This document shows positions 1 through 7,138 of a stretch of 12,136 nucleotides of DNA, piece by piece. Every line of letters starts with the position of its first letter. Within the stretch, counting starts at the first letter, position 1. A model generated the notes under the pieces. That model saw nothing but the letters and a program-made list of their open reading frames with translations. It did not search any database and was not told where the DNA came from. This DNA is from Azonexus sp. (GTDB lineage Bacteria; Pseudomonadota; Gammaproteobacteria; Burkholderiales; Rhodocyclaceae). The DNA lies in assembly GCA_030697085.1 (NCBI GenBank), contig JAUYQT010000034.1, positions 1-12,136 of the forward strand, in the 5' to 3' direction. Both the position numbers and the translations under genes were made by a program.

Positions 1-746
1 TCATTGCCTTTCAGACCGCCGGCAACCGGTGTGGTGACGCCCGGGGCTTCCTGTGGATCGATGGCGTCGAGATCAATGCTGACGCCAAAGGGGCGTCCGG
101 CGCAGCCTGCAATCGCCAAAGCATCGGCGAAGACTACGGCCAGGCTGCGTCGGTTAATTTCGCGTAGGGTGAAAACCCTCACCCCCAGGCGTTGCAGCAA
201 GTCGGCTTCAGCGGTTTCAAAACTGCGCACGCCAATGACGGCTATGCGGTGTGGGTCAAGAGCCGGGCCGTCAAGCGCAGTCATGGCTGACGAGCCAAAG
301 CCAAGCAGTGCCGCCAAAGGCATGCCGTGCGGATTGCCGGAAGGGCTGCTTTCGGGGGTGTGGGCGTCGAGGTGAGCATCGATCCAGATCAGCCCGGGCG
401 CCTGGCCGAGCGCCCGACCAACGCCGCGCCAAGTGCCGGCAGCGATCGCATGATCGCCGCCGATGACGATGGGGAGCAGACCAGCTTCCACGCTGGCTGC
501 TGTTTTGTCGGCCAGAGTGCGTAGCAGCGCGGCGAGGGCCGGCAGGCGTTCACCCGTTGGCGCTTCAAATATTTGATCCCAATTGGCCGCTAGCCCGTGG
601 CGCCGGATTGCCGCCAGCAGACCTGCATCGCGCAGGCTTTGCGGGGCGGCGGCGGCTCCGCGCGTGTCGGCAAAATCCGGTGCGCCGAGCGCGCTGGCGA
701 GGCCAATCAGGCTTGGCTTCGGGGTATCGGTATCAGGGTTGGACAC
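1..746 (-). CDS. rocF: Arginase (ureohydrolase family), 3' end outside the window
   Basis: Predicted cytoplasmic manganese enzyme that hydrolyses arginine to ornithine and urea. The first 248 codons are present and the C-terminus lies beyond the left edge. Metal-binding motifs are in family order: GGDHAI at residues 96-101, DAHLDAHTP at 123-131, and SIDLDAIDP at 223-231 followed by APGVTTPVAGGL. The SPSGNPHGMP stretch (134-143) is the arginase-type substrate loop, which favours arginase over agmatinase or formimidoylglutamase. The start is a GTG at 744-746, chosen because an AAGGGG ribosome site (CCCCTT on the plus strand, 756-761) sits nine bases upstream. An in-frame TTG 21 bases further up would place that site inside the gene. 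It is transcribed away from the AsmA-family gene across a 231-bp gap (747-977) in which I see no convincing promoter. No catalytic residue is missing in the visible part. Confidence 0.9.
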   Translation of the reverse strand, partial: MSNPDTDTPKPSLIGLASALGAPDFADTRGAAAAPQSLRDAGLLAAIRRHGLAANWDQIFEAPTGERLPALAALLRTLADKTAASVEAGLLPIVIGGDHAIAAGTWRGVGRALGQAPGLIWIDAHLDAHTPESSPSGNPHGMPLAALLGFGSSAMTALDGPALDPHRIAVIGVRSFETAEADLLQRLGVRVFTLREINRRSLAVVFADALAIAGCAGRPFGVSIDLDAIDPQEAPGVTTPVAGGLKGN

Positions 747-977
747 GGTAAATTTCCCCTTTCGCAATAGATCTTCGGTTACTCGGCTATCTGCCGTTTG
801 GCAGCTTAATCTCACTCACTCAGGATAGCTTGGCGGGTGGGTAAATGCGGCCTCAGGCTTGCGACTTATCGAAGCCGCGCCAAATTTTTGCAAACAGGGT
901 AGGGCAAACGGGAATTCAAGTGGCCTTTCAATGTCTGCTAGTTTTGCAGGCAAACGTCATTTTTGGAGATTCCAGGC

Positions 978-2619
978 ATGAAAATGCTGCGTATTTTCGG
1001 CATTGCCAGCGCGGTGTTGGCGGCGCTGCTCACCGCAATGATTGCCGTGCTCTATGTGGTTTTTGATGAGAAGGCGATCAAGGACGAATTGACGCGTCAG
1101 GTTGAGGTGAAAACCGGGCGCACGCTGATGATTGACGGCGAACTGGCTTTGTCGGTCTGGCCGAATGTCGGGCTACGTATTGGGCGGGTGACGCTTTCCG
1201 AAGCGGGTGACAAAAGTCAGTTTGCAGCGCTTGATTCAGCCCGCGTCGCCGTGGCGGTCATGCCCTTGCTGAATAAACGTCTTGAAGCTCGCCATATCGA
1301 GATCGAAGGGCTGGCGCTGACGTTGATCAAGCGCAAGGATGGCTCGCTAAATATCAGCGATTTATTGACCAGTCCGGATAAGCCAGAAGAAAGCGTGACA
1401 GCAAAGCCGGCTGGTGGAGAAGCGGCGAACGCCCCGCTGCGCATCGACATCGCGGGCGTTGCCCTGCGTAATTCCCGGCTGACCTGGCGCGATCAGGCTG
1501 CCGGCGAGGTGGTCGAGCTGGCCGATCTTGATTTCACTAGCGGTCGTCTGTTCGGTGATGTTGCAAAGCGGTCGTTTGAGCTGGAGAAGCTGACTTTAGC
1601 AACGCAGGGTAAAACTGGTAACGAGCTTTTCGAGCTTTCGCTTGATCTGCCGAGTCTAAAAATTTCTGCCGAATCGCTCCTCGGCAAATCGCTAAACCTG
1701 CTCGCCAGGCTGCAGGGTGAGAAGCGCCAGCTGGAGGGGAGGGGCGCTTTGGCCGGTATTAATGGTTCGCTCAAAAACCTGCTCGTCGAGCAGGTTTCCC
1801 TCAATCTTGCTGCCCGGCAGGGCGATCTTGCCTTGACGGCAAATTTGACGTCGCCGCTCAGCTACGAGGCGAGTGGCCGCAGGTTGGTGCTGGAAAAAAT
1901 CCTCGGCGGGCTCGATGTTGCCAGTCCGGCGTTGCCGATGAAACAGGTGAAATTGTTGCTGACGGGCCAGCTTGCCGCCGATTTGGCCAAGCAGGCGGCG
2001 ACGCTTTCGATCAATACGAAGCTGGATGATTCAAATATTGCGTTGAAGCTTGCGGTCAACCCGTTTTCTCCGTTGATTTTGGGTTTTGGGCTGGATATTG
2101 ATCGGTTGCGCGCCGCCAGTAGCGGCCGTGACAACACAAACGGCGGCGAAAACAGGCCCGAATCCGGGCAGCAGCGGTGCGGCCGAGGAGAAGATTGACC
2201 TGTCGGTGCTGAAGACGCTGAATTTGCAGGGCAACGTCAAAATCGGCCAGTTGCAGGCACGTAATCTGAAACTGAGCAAACTGGAGGCACGTCTTTCAGC
2301 CGTCAACGGCAGGCTCGATATCACACCGCTCAGCGCCGCGTTATATGGCGGCCGACTGGACGGCAGCCTGCGGGTCAATGCCGGGCTGCATCAATTTGCC
2401 GTCAAACAAAAATTCGCCGGCATCAACATTCAGCCCTTGCTCAAGGATCTGCTCGGCAAGGAGCCGCTCGAAGGCCGCGGGATGTTCTCCCTCGATCTGC
2501 TCGCCCAGGGTGAAACAGTGGTGGCGTTGAAGAAATCCTTGAGTGGTCAGGCTGCGCTGAACTTGAATACGCCGGCCTATTCTTTTGTCAGTTTGAGTGA
2601 CGCCGAGTTGATGCAGTAA
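978..2619 (+). pseudogene. AsmA-family envelope protein gene, frameshifted and 3'-truncated
   Basis: AsmA-family proteins are inner-membrane-anchored periplasmic proteins linked to lipid and outer-membrane homeostasis. The ATG at 978 has GGAG nine bases upstream, better than a TTG at 963. The N-terminus has one membrane segment (about residues 4-29), then the family-like stretch TGRTLMIDGELALSVWPNVG. The first frame reads sensibly to LDIDRL (about 2108), then becomes low-complexity and stops at 2198. AsmA-like sequence resumes one base over, in the frame running through EEKIDLSVLKTLNLQGNVKI to a stop at 2619, so there is a net +1 (or -2) shift near 2106-2130. The second half also ends early: after GQAALNLN (about 2565) the family-typical continuation is absent and the frame runs antisense into the last 43 bases of msrB. 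Total coding length is about 547 codons; from memory, relatives are some 150-200 residues longer. The frameshift could be a sequence error, but the missing end is harder to explain that way. Confidence 0.8.
1775..1797. repeat. Perfect 10-bp inverted repeat inside the AsmA-family gene
   Basis: AAACCTGCTC (1775-1784), a three-base loop GTC, then GAGCAGGTTT (1788-1797) form a perfect stem. Read on the minus strand, the stem is followed directly by two further T residues, giving a run of five Ts that resembles an intrinsic terminator. No minus-strand gene ends nearby. On the plus strand it encodes ordinary residues (NLLVEQV), so chance is possible. Confidence 0.5.
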
Positions 2620-2969
2620 CGCAGCCCGGTGGGTGCCGGGCCATCGGGGAAAACGTGGCCAAGGTGGGCGCCGCAGTTGTGGCAGGTGACTTCGGTGCGG
2701 ATCATGCCGAAGCCGTGGTCGACGTGTTCATCAATCAATTTTTCATCGTTCGGCGAATGAAAACTTGGCCATCCGCAGCCGGCATCAAACTTGGCTTCGG
2801 CGCTGAAAAGCGGTGCGGCACAGCAGATACAGCGGTAAGTGCCGGCCTCGTCACAATCCCAATAGGCGCCGGTGAAAGCTGCTTCGGTGCCTTTTTGTCG
2901 GGTAACGCGGAACTCGGTGGGCGACAGTTGGGCTTGCCATTCGGCATCAGTTTTTTCAATGTTTGGCAT
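2577..2969 (-). CDS. msrB: Peptide-methionine (R)-S-oxide reductase MsrB
   Basis: Reduces the R epimer of methionine sulfoxide in oxidised proteins, normally with thioredoxin as electron donor; no signal peptide, so cytoplasmic. The 130-residue protein is full length for the family. Zinc-binding pairs are visible as C47-x-x-C50 (CICC) and C96-x-x-C99 (CHNC). The catalytic cysteine is C119 in RYCINSASL, and C65 in GCGWPSF is a candidate resolving cysteine. The ATG has GAGAG nine bases upstream. Its 3' end overlaps by 43 bases the truncated, convergent AsmA-family reading frame. MsrB itself appears intact, so the deletion that cut the AsmA gene stopped at or just beyond the msrB stop codon. It diverges from the SEC-C gene with an 86-bp gap. 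Confidence 0.95.
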   Translation of the reverse strand: MPNIEKTDAEWQAQLSPTEFRVTRQKGTEAAFTGAYWDCDEAGTYRCICCAAPLFSAEAKFDAGCGWPSFHSPNDEKLIDEHVDHGFGMIRTEVTCHNCGAHLGHVFPDGPAPTGLRYCINSASLKLTKE

Positions 2970-2987
2970 ATTGATTGGCTCTCATGG

Positions 2988-3016
2988 TTGGCGGTGTCGA
3001 GTCGGACACCTATACT
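2988..3016 (+). promoter_or_regulatory. Candidate sigma-70 promoter for the UPF0149/SEC-C gene
   Basis: TTGGCG (2988-2993) and TATACT (3011-3016) are separated by exactly 17 bases. They lie in the divergent gap between msrB and the SEC-C gene and would give a leader of about 30 bases ending in AAAGGA and the ATG at 3056. A second -35-like TTGACG at 3016 has no good -10 partner. Confidence 0.4.
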
Positions 3017-3055
3017 TGACGATAATTCAAGCTGTGTAAAAAAGGACAATACGAT

Positions 3056-3751
3056 ATGAACCCGACTCCCCTCAGTGATAGCGATCTCGACCGCCTGGAG
3101 CAACTCCTCGAAGCCGAGGCTTTTCAGGGCGACACGATGCGTCTCGACGAAATTCAAGCCATGCTGTGCGCCGTCGTCAGCGGCCCGCAGCCGGTCTCGC
3201 CGGCCGTCTGGCTACCGGAGGCGCTGGGCAAAGGATTGGAAAATATCAGCAATCCGGAGGTTTCAGAAACGGTAGAGTTGCTGATGCGCCTGAACAACGA
3301 TCTGGCCGGCGCCTTGCTTGAAGACGAAACGATTTCACCGATTCTTTACCCGCTTGATGAAAGCTGCGAAGAATACGACTACGCTGCCTGGGCCGACACC
3401 TACGTTTTCGGTGCCGGTCTGGCTGAAGATTGGTTCGAGCAGGCCGGCAAGCACGCCGATGATCTGTCTGAACTGCTTGAGCCGATGTTCCTGCTCAACG
3501 GCATGCTCAAGGAAGATGTCGAGAAAAGCGGCGAACGCTGGTTTCTGCCGGCTGAAGAAGCCCGCCTGGTGGCAGAAAGCCGCGAAAATCTGCCGCTAAT
3601 TGTCCAAGCGCTCTACAACTTCTGGCGCAATAAACGGGCCGGCAGCACGGTTCAGCGCGCCGAGCCAAAGTCGGGCCGCAACGACCCTTGTCCATGTGGC
3701 AGCGGTCGAAAATTCAAGCAATGCTGCGGTCGACCGGAAAAACTCAACTAA
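3056..3751 (+). CDS. UPF0149/YecA-like protein with C-terminal SEC-C zinc motif
   Basis: A 231-residue soluble acidic protein. Residues 1 to about 190 read as the helical UPF0149 (YecA/YgfB) domain, with [14 protein letters not shown] near the start and an acidic middle. The last 25 residues carry a SEC-C motif: C212-x-C214 and C223-C224 within [23 protein letters not shown] motifs bind zinc and are best known at the SecA C-terminus, where they contact SecB and ribosomes. The exact role of this family is not established. The ATG at 3056 has AAAGGA upstream (3041-3046) and a candidate promoter in the msrB gap. It is followed by convergent creA, with no strong terminator between them. Confidence 0.88.
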   Translation: MNPTPLSDSDLDRLEQLLEAEAFQGDTMRLDEIQAMLCAVVSGPQPVSPAVWLPEALGKGLENISNPEVSETVELLMRLNNDLAGALLEDETISPILYPLDESCEEYDYAAWADTYVFGAGLAEDWFEQAGKHADDLSELLEPMFLLNGMLKEDVEKSGERWFLPAEEARLVAESRENLPLIVQALYNFWRNKRAGSTVQRAEPKSGRNDPCPCGSGRKFKQCCGRPEKLN

Positions 3752-3907
3752 TTTGCGCCTCTTACCCCGGTCCCTGGGGCCGGGGCGTTGTGCTTCAGTG
3801 GCGTTCCTGTGGTTTTCCTTCTCCTGGCTTTTACCCATTGGCCAAGCGGCAACCTCGCGCTCAGCGCCGCCTATCTCAATCCGGCGACCAAAGAGCCCGG
3901 TTATTGA
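3752..3907 (+). other. Open stretch in the same frame after the SEC-C gene stop; possible short ORF or gene remnant
   Basis: Directly after the TAA at 3749-3751 the same frame stays open for 51 codons to a TGA at 3905-3907, overlapping the end of creA. The translation looks protein-like: a hydrophobic run VPVVFLLLAF, then THWPSGNLALSAAYLNPATK, ending EPGY. There is no ATG. A TTG at 3788 with GGGG (3776-3779) upstream would give 39 residues, and GTG 3809 is the next option. It could be the C-terminal relic of a lost gene, a tiny membrane protein, or chance: a 51-codon open run is not rare in GC-rich DNA. Confidence 0.2.
3765..3785. repeat. GC-rich hairpin between convergent genes
   Basis: CCCCGG (3765-3770) and CCGGGG (3780-3785) form a six-base stem with a nine-base loop, in the gap between the convergent SEC-C and creA genes. 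Neither strand has a T run after it, so it is not a classical intrinsic terminator, but it is the only stem I see in that gap. Confidence 0.3.
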
Positions 3908-4377
3908 TTAACGAGCCCTGACTTGTCGCCCCAGGGCTGAATCGGCACGGTTGAGATGGCGTTTGCTGGCGCCCCTTCGATGATCTTGCGGCTGATCGCC
4001 AAGTAAACCAGCACATTGCGTTTCTTGTCGAGAAAGCGATGGATCTTGGTTTCCTTGAAAATGAGCGAGGTATTTTCGCTAAAGACTACTTCATCATCGG
4101 GTAGTTTGGCCGGCAGGCTGATCGGGCCAATCTGGCGGCAAGCCAGAGAAAATTGCGAAGGATCTTCAGCCAGCCCAAAACTACCTTTGACGCCACCGGT
4201 GCGAGCCTGGCTGATATGGCAGGTTACGCCAGGAATTTTCGGGTCATCATAGGCGGTCACGCAGATTCGATGATTAGCCCCAACCAGCTTCCAGGTCGTT
4301 GTAATACACCCAACTTCTTCAGCTTTAACCGGCAAAGAAAATAACAGAATCAAAATAACACGATAAAAAAACTGCAT
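3901..4377 (-). CDS. creA: CreA family periplasmic protein
   Basis: A 158-residue exported protein of the CreA family, whose molecular function is still poorly known; the E. coli gene heads the creABCD locus. A Sec signal peptide is clear: MQFFYR, a hydrophobic core VILILLFSLPV, and a likely cut after KA19. Family landmarks follow: VGCITTTWKLVG, VTAYDDPKIPGVTCHISQA, GGVKGSFGLAEDPSQFSLAC and RQIGPI, ending in the conserved NAISTVPIQPWG. Length matches the family. I start at the ATG at 4375-4377, not the one 51 bases upstream, because AGGGA lies a few bases before it and the signal peptide begins there. No creB or creC neighbour is present, so this is an orphan creA, convergent with the SEC-C gene and followed upstream by a gene-poor region. 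Confidence 0.9.
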   Translation of the reverse strand: MQFFYRVILILLFSLPVKAEEVGCITTTWKLVGANHRICVTAYDDPKIPGVTCHISQARTGGVKGSFGLAEDPSQFSLACRQIGPISLPAKLPDDEVVFSENTSLIFKETKIHRFLDKKRNVLVYLAISRKIIEGAPANAISTVPIQPWGDKSGLVNQ

Positions 4378-4662
4378 TCTTGGTCCCTGCTCAGGCGCTG
4401 TCATCAAGGGTGGAATATTACCTGCCATTGGAAAGGTGTCTAATATTTAAGGCGCCTCACTCATATCTTGAAATTTGTTCAAGGGCGCTCAAGCAAAACT
4501 ATTAACAAATTCACATCAGGGGTTTTGTCGTGGGAATGACCGCTCCGTGCCTATTGCTGCCTGATGATAAATGGAAACACCTTGGCTGCTAACTGAACAG
4601 AAAGCTGCCGGTCGTGGCAATAAAATATCCAGCAGAAGGTTCGCTCTTGACAGCTAGTTCTT
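4378..4662. other. AT-rich intergenic stretch upstream of creA, no gene recognised
   Basis: This should hold the creA promoter, but I see no clean -35/-10 pair on the minus strand. The stretch is richer in A and T than its neighbours. It contains a spaced inverted repeat, AATTTGTT (4472-4479) and AACAAATT (4504-4511). Toward 4560-4660 the minus strand has short open frames (for example one ending KVFPFIIRQQ) with no family I recognise; these may be debris next to the transposase remnant. Confidence 0.4.
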
Positions 4663-4881
4663 CTATGGTGACCCAATGCCAATTGACTTGTCACCTTTCT
4701 TCGCGAAGGCGGATTCATCAAAGACCAGCGCCGCGCCGTGGCCGAAGTGCGCATTGGCGTCGACGATCAGTTGTTGCCTGACCTCGGCGCGTGACCAATT
4801 CGATTCGCTCAGCATGTGATGGAGCCGCTGGTAGTGGCTACCGGCCACCGGCCACAGGAGTGACAGGGTAGGTTTAAAAAA
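4663..4881 (-). pseudogene. Remnant of an IS701-like DDE transposase
   Basis: About 65 codons of an internal transposase segment survive. The readable protein runs LSLLWPVAGSHYQRLHHMLS, then ESNWSRAEVR, then VFDESAFAKKGDKS. The HYQRLHHMLSES-type motif followed by an Asp-Glu-Ser in a DES(A)FxKKG context matches the first catalytic aspartate region of IS701-type transposases. An in-frame TGA (4882-4884) lies just upstream. Just after KKGDKSIGIG the family-like sequence ends with SP and a TAG at 4663-4665. The N-terminus and everything after the first aspartate, including the other catalytic residues, are missing, so it cannot be active. I found no matching terminal inverted repeats. It sits between creA and the exported-enzyme block, as expected for scar tissue at an insertion border. 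Confidence 0.7.
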
Positions 4882-4896
4882 TCATTGAAACAGCAA

Positions 4897-4917
4897 ACTT
4901 GTCAAAATTGGCCAAGT
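4897..4917. promoter_or_regulatory. 21-bp imperfect palindrome upstream of the metallophosphoesterase gene
   Basis: ACTTG (4897-4901) and CAAGT (4913-4917) flank a centre that keeps most of the symmetry; eight of ten base pairs match. The size and dyad fit a dimeric regulator site. It lies about 200 bases before the ATG at 5120, next to the end of the transposase remnant, so it could instead belong to the old element. Confidence 0.3.
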
Positions 4918-5038
4918 AATAAAGGCTTTGTTGATTTAACTCAATATCCCCCCCTCACCCGAGGGTCATATTGCGCTGCGAGGTCGGCGTCTGGCTAAAA
5001 CGCAGTGGCTTCAGCTGTCTGGCCATCTTCTGGCGACT

Positions 5039-5065
5039 GAACAGCCGTTTTTGCTGTTCCGGAAC
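5039..5065 (+). promoter_or_regulatory. Hairpin plus overlapping palindrome in the leader of the metallophosphoesterase gene
   Basis: GAACAGC (5039-5045) and GCTGTTC (5053-5059) form a perfect seven-base stem with loop CGTTTTT. Its right arm runs into a perfect ten-base palindrome, GTTCCGGAAC (5056-5065), so two mutually exclusive pairings share the GTTC bases. They end 54 bases before the ATG at 5120. I see no good sigma-70 promoter between them and the gene. The rest of 4882-5119 holds no gene I recognise. Confidence 0.3.
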
Positions 5066-5119
5066 GTGTTTTCCCTCAGGCCTTGTTGCTGAGCCAATAA
5101 TTAACGAAGAGGCAAATTG

Positions 5120-7099
5120 ATGAGTGACGAAAAGACAAAGAGAACCCCAGAAACGAGGGTGGATCAGTCATCAAGACGGGTATTTTTGAAATTTTCAGCC
5201 GGGTCTTTTGTTGCCATGTCACTCAGCTCATTTGCATTCGGGGCTGTCAGTGCTGCCCCCAAGGTTCAGAAATATCCGATCCGCGCCAGAGTTGCCACGA
5301 CGCTCGAAGAAATGATCTCGTTTCCCAAGACGCTGCCAGGGCTGAACAAGCCGCAGATATCTGAAATTGAGCAATACAGCGCGTTTGGCTATGGCGACTG
5401 GACGCTCGGCTCGCCTCTTCCGTTGATGCCTAGAATTGATCTTATGCCGGTGAACTATGGCAATGCGCCGCCAACCCGAAAAGCAAAGTTCATTAACTTC
5501 TTCACCTTCTCCGATATTCATATCACCGACAAGGAAGCGCCGAATCAGTTGATTCACTTCCAGCAGGCCGAGCGATTCGCCTACAACAACACTTCCATCT
5601 ACTCGCCGGTGATGATGTACACCACGCATGTGCTGGATGCGGCGATTCAGACCGTCAATGCCCTGCACAAAAATAATCGTTTCGATTTCGGCCTGTCGCT
5701 GGGCGATACCTGCAACAGCACCTCGTACAACGAACTCCGGTGGTACATGGATGTGATCGACGGCAAGGTCATAACGCCCAGTTCGGGCGCCCATCTCGGT
5801 GCAGACAGTATCGACTACCAAAAGCCCTATCAGGCCGCAGGTCTGGACAAGTCCATTCCCTGGTATCAGACGATGGGTAACCACGATCATTTCTGTATTG
5901 GCTCATTCCCGGTTGACGCCAATCCGGCACTGGGTATCCGGCAGTCGTACGTCGCTGACACGGTCTGGTCGATGGCCAATATTCTTGCCCCGAATCTGCG
6001 TACCTTTCCTGTCCTGTTCAATATCGAAGGGATGATGGCCAACCCGCAGTTCTATACCGGCGTGATCGATGGTTCGACCCCGTTCGGAAAAATTATCCAT
6101 GCCGGTCCTGCCAGTGATGCGGCTTTTGCTGCTGGCGCCCCCAAGGTCGCTGCCGATCCTGATCGGCGCTCACTGATCAGAACGGAATGGCGACAGGAAT
6201 TCTTCAAGACGACGACCCAGCCGGTCGGTCATGGTTTCAATCTGGTGGACAAGAACAGCCCGCCGGGCTTCACCTGTTACAGCTTTATCCCGAATCCGAA
6301 GATTCCTCTCAAGGTCATCGTTCTCGACAATACCCAGCGGGAAGATGATGGTTCGACCGATATTCATGGTCACGGCTATCTCGATGCGCCGCGCTGGGCC
6401 TGGCTGCAAGCCGAACTGGCCAAAGGGCAGGCCGATAATCAGTTGATGGTTATCGCTGCTCATATTCCGATTGGAGTTGCACCGATCGGCTCCGAGATGG
6501 AATGGTGGAATGAGCCGAATATCGCACCCGAGCACCGAAATGCTGTGAGCCTCGCCGACTTGGTCAAGACACTGCAGAACACGCCGAACCTGTTGATGTG
6601 GATGGCCGGGCATCGCCATCTGAATACCGTCAAGGCTTTCCCATCGACGGATCCGGCCAAACCGGAACAAGGTTTTTGGGAGGTTGAAACCTCTTCTTTA
6701 AGGGATTTTCCGCAGCAGTTCCGCACCTTCGAGATTTATCTGAACAGCGACTACAGCGTTTCAATCGTCACGGTTAACGTTGATCCAGCGGTTGCGGAGG
6801 GGACACCTGCCGCCACCTCACGCCAATACGCCATTGCGGTGCAGCAGATCATTCAGAATGACTTGAGCCAGAATGCCCCGAATTATTTGACGGCCGGCGG
6901 CACCGGCAAGCTTCCCGTGCCCAGCATGGACCCGACTCGGCCACAAAGTGATGATCCCAAAGCGACTGACCCGACGATCAAATATGTCGATTTGAGCAAC
7001 GCAGCTGCGCCAGTGCCGCTGCATGGCTCCTATAACGCGGAGTTATTCAAGCAGTTGAGTCCGCAAATGATCAGCGTGCTGAAAGCGAAGTTTCAGTAG
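5120..7099 (+). CDS. Tat-exported metallophosphoesterase
   Basis: A 659-residue periplasmic hydrolase of the calcineurin-like superfamily, acting on phosphomono- or diesters. The N-terminus has a textbook twin-arginine signal: SSRRVFLK at residues 17-24, a hydrophobic stretch, then a likely cut near AVSAA (42-46). All five metal-site blocks are present: D132-I-H134 (FSDIHITD), GD196TCN199, GN254HD256, H448 in AAHIP, and GH498RH500. Tat export fits an enzyme folded around its metals in the cytoplasm. The long spacing between motifs and total length resemble, from memory, the RPA4764-type group (TIGR03768). The start is the ATG at 5120 with AGAGG seven bases upstream, not the TTG just before it. 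It heads a plus-strand series, with 39 bases to the acid phosphatase, so it is probably the first gene of an operon. Substrate unknown. Confidence 0.88.
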   Translation: MSDEKTKRTPETRVDQSSRRVFLKFSAGSFVAMSLSSFAFGAVSAAPKVQKYPIRARVATTLEEMISFPKTLPGLNKPQISEIEQYSAFGYGDWTLGSPLPLMPRIDLMPVNYGNAPPTRKAKFINFFTFSDIHITDKEAPNQLIHFQQAERFAYNNTSIYSPVMMYTTHVLDAAIQTVNALHKNNRFDFGLSLGDTCNSTSYNELRWYMDVIDGKVITPSSGAHLGADSIDYQKPYQAAGLDKSIPWYQTMGNHDHFCIGSFPVDANPALGIRQSYVADTVWSMANILAPNLRTFPVLFNIEGMMANPQFYTGVIDGSTPFGKIIHAGPASDAAFAAGAPKVAADPDRRSLIRTEWRQEFFKTTTQPVGHGFNLVDKNSPPGFTCYSFIPNPKIPLKVIVLDNTQREDDGSTDIHGHGYLDAPRWAWLQAELAKGQADNQLMVIAAHIPIGVAPIGSEMEWWNEPNIAPEHRNAVSLADLVKTLQNTPNLLMWMAGHRHLNTVKAFPSTDPAKPEQGFWEVETSSLRDFPQQFRTFEIYLNSDYSVSIVTVNVDPAVAEGTPAATSRQYAIAVQQIIQNDLSQNAPNYLTAGGTGKLPVPSMDPTRPQSDDPKATDPTIKYVDLSNAAAPVPLHGSYNAELFKQLSPQMISVLKAKFQ

Positions 7100-7138
7100 G
7101 CGATAAAAACACCCGGTGGGTGAACTGGAGCAATGAAC

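Noticed and set aside
2624..2641. GCCCGG/CCGGGC hairpin at the AsmA-msrB junction as a terminator
   Set aside because: It lies inside the msrB coding region (DGPAPTGLR) and has no T run on either strand.
4855..4920. PhoB-box-like CTGTCA fragments before the phosphatase block
   Set aside because: Only single half-sites are present (one inside the transposase remnant), with no second repeat at the 11-base spacing a Pho box needs.
4924..4937. GGCTTTGTTGATTT as the terminal inverted repeat of the old insertion sequence
   Set aside because: No inverted partner was found on the other side of the transposase remnant, so an element end cannot be defined.
4937..5107. Minus-strand open frame across the leader, with ATG at 5024-5026 (MARQLKPLRFSQ...)
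   Set aside because: From the ATG it gives only 28 residues ending near 4940, I recognise no family, and no ribosome site decides a start. It is probably chance or element debris.
5228..5890. Long antisense open frame opposite the metallophosphoesterase gene
   Set aside because: It is a shadow of a motif-supported coding region in GC-rich DNA; its translation has no recognisable domain.
7110..7122. CACCC/GGGTG stem between the metallophosphoesterase and acid phosphatase genes as a terminator
   Set aside because: The stem is only five bases and the T run occurs only on the minus strand, where no gene ends. The genes on the plus strand are likely co-transcribed through it.
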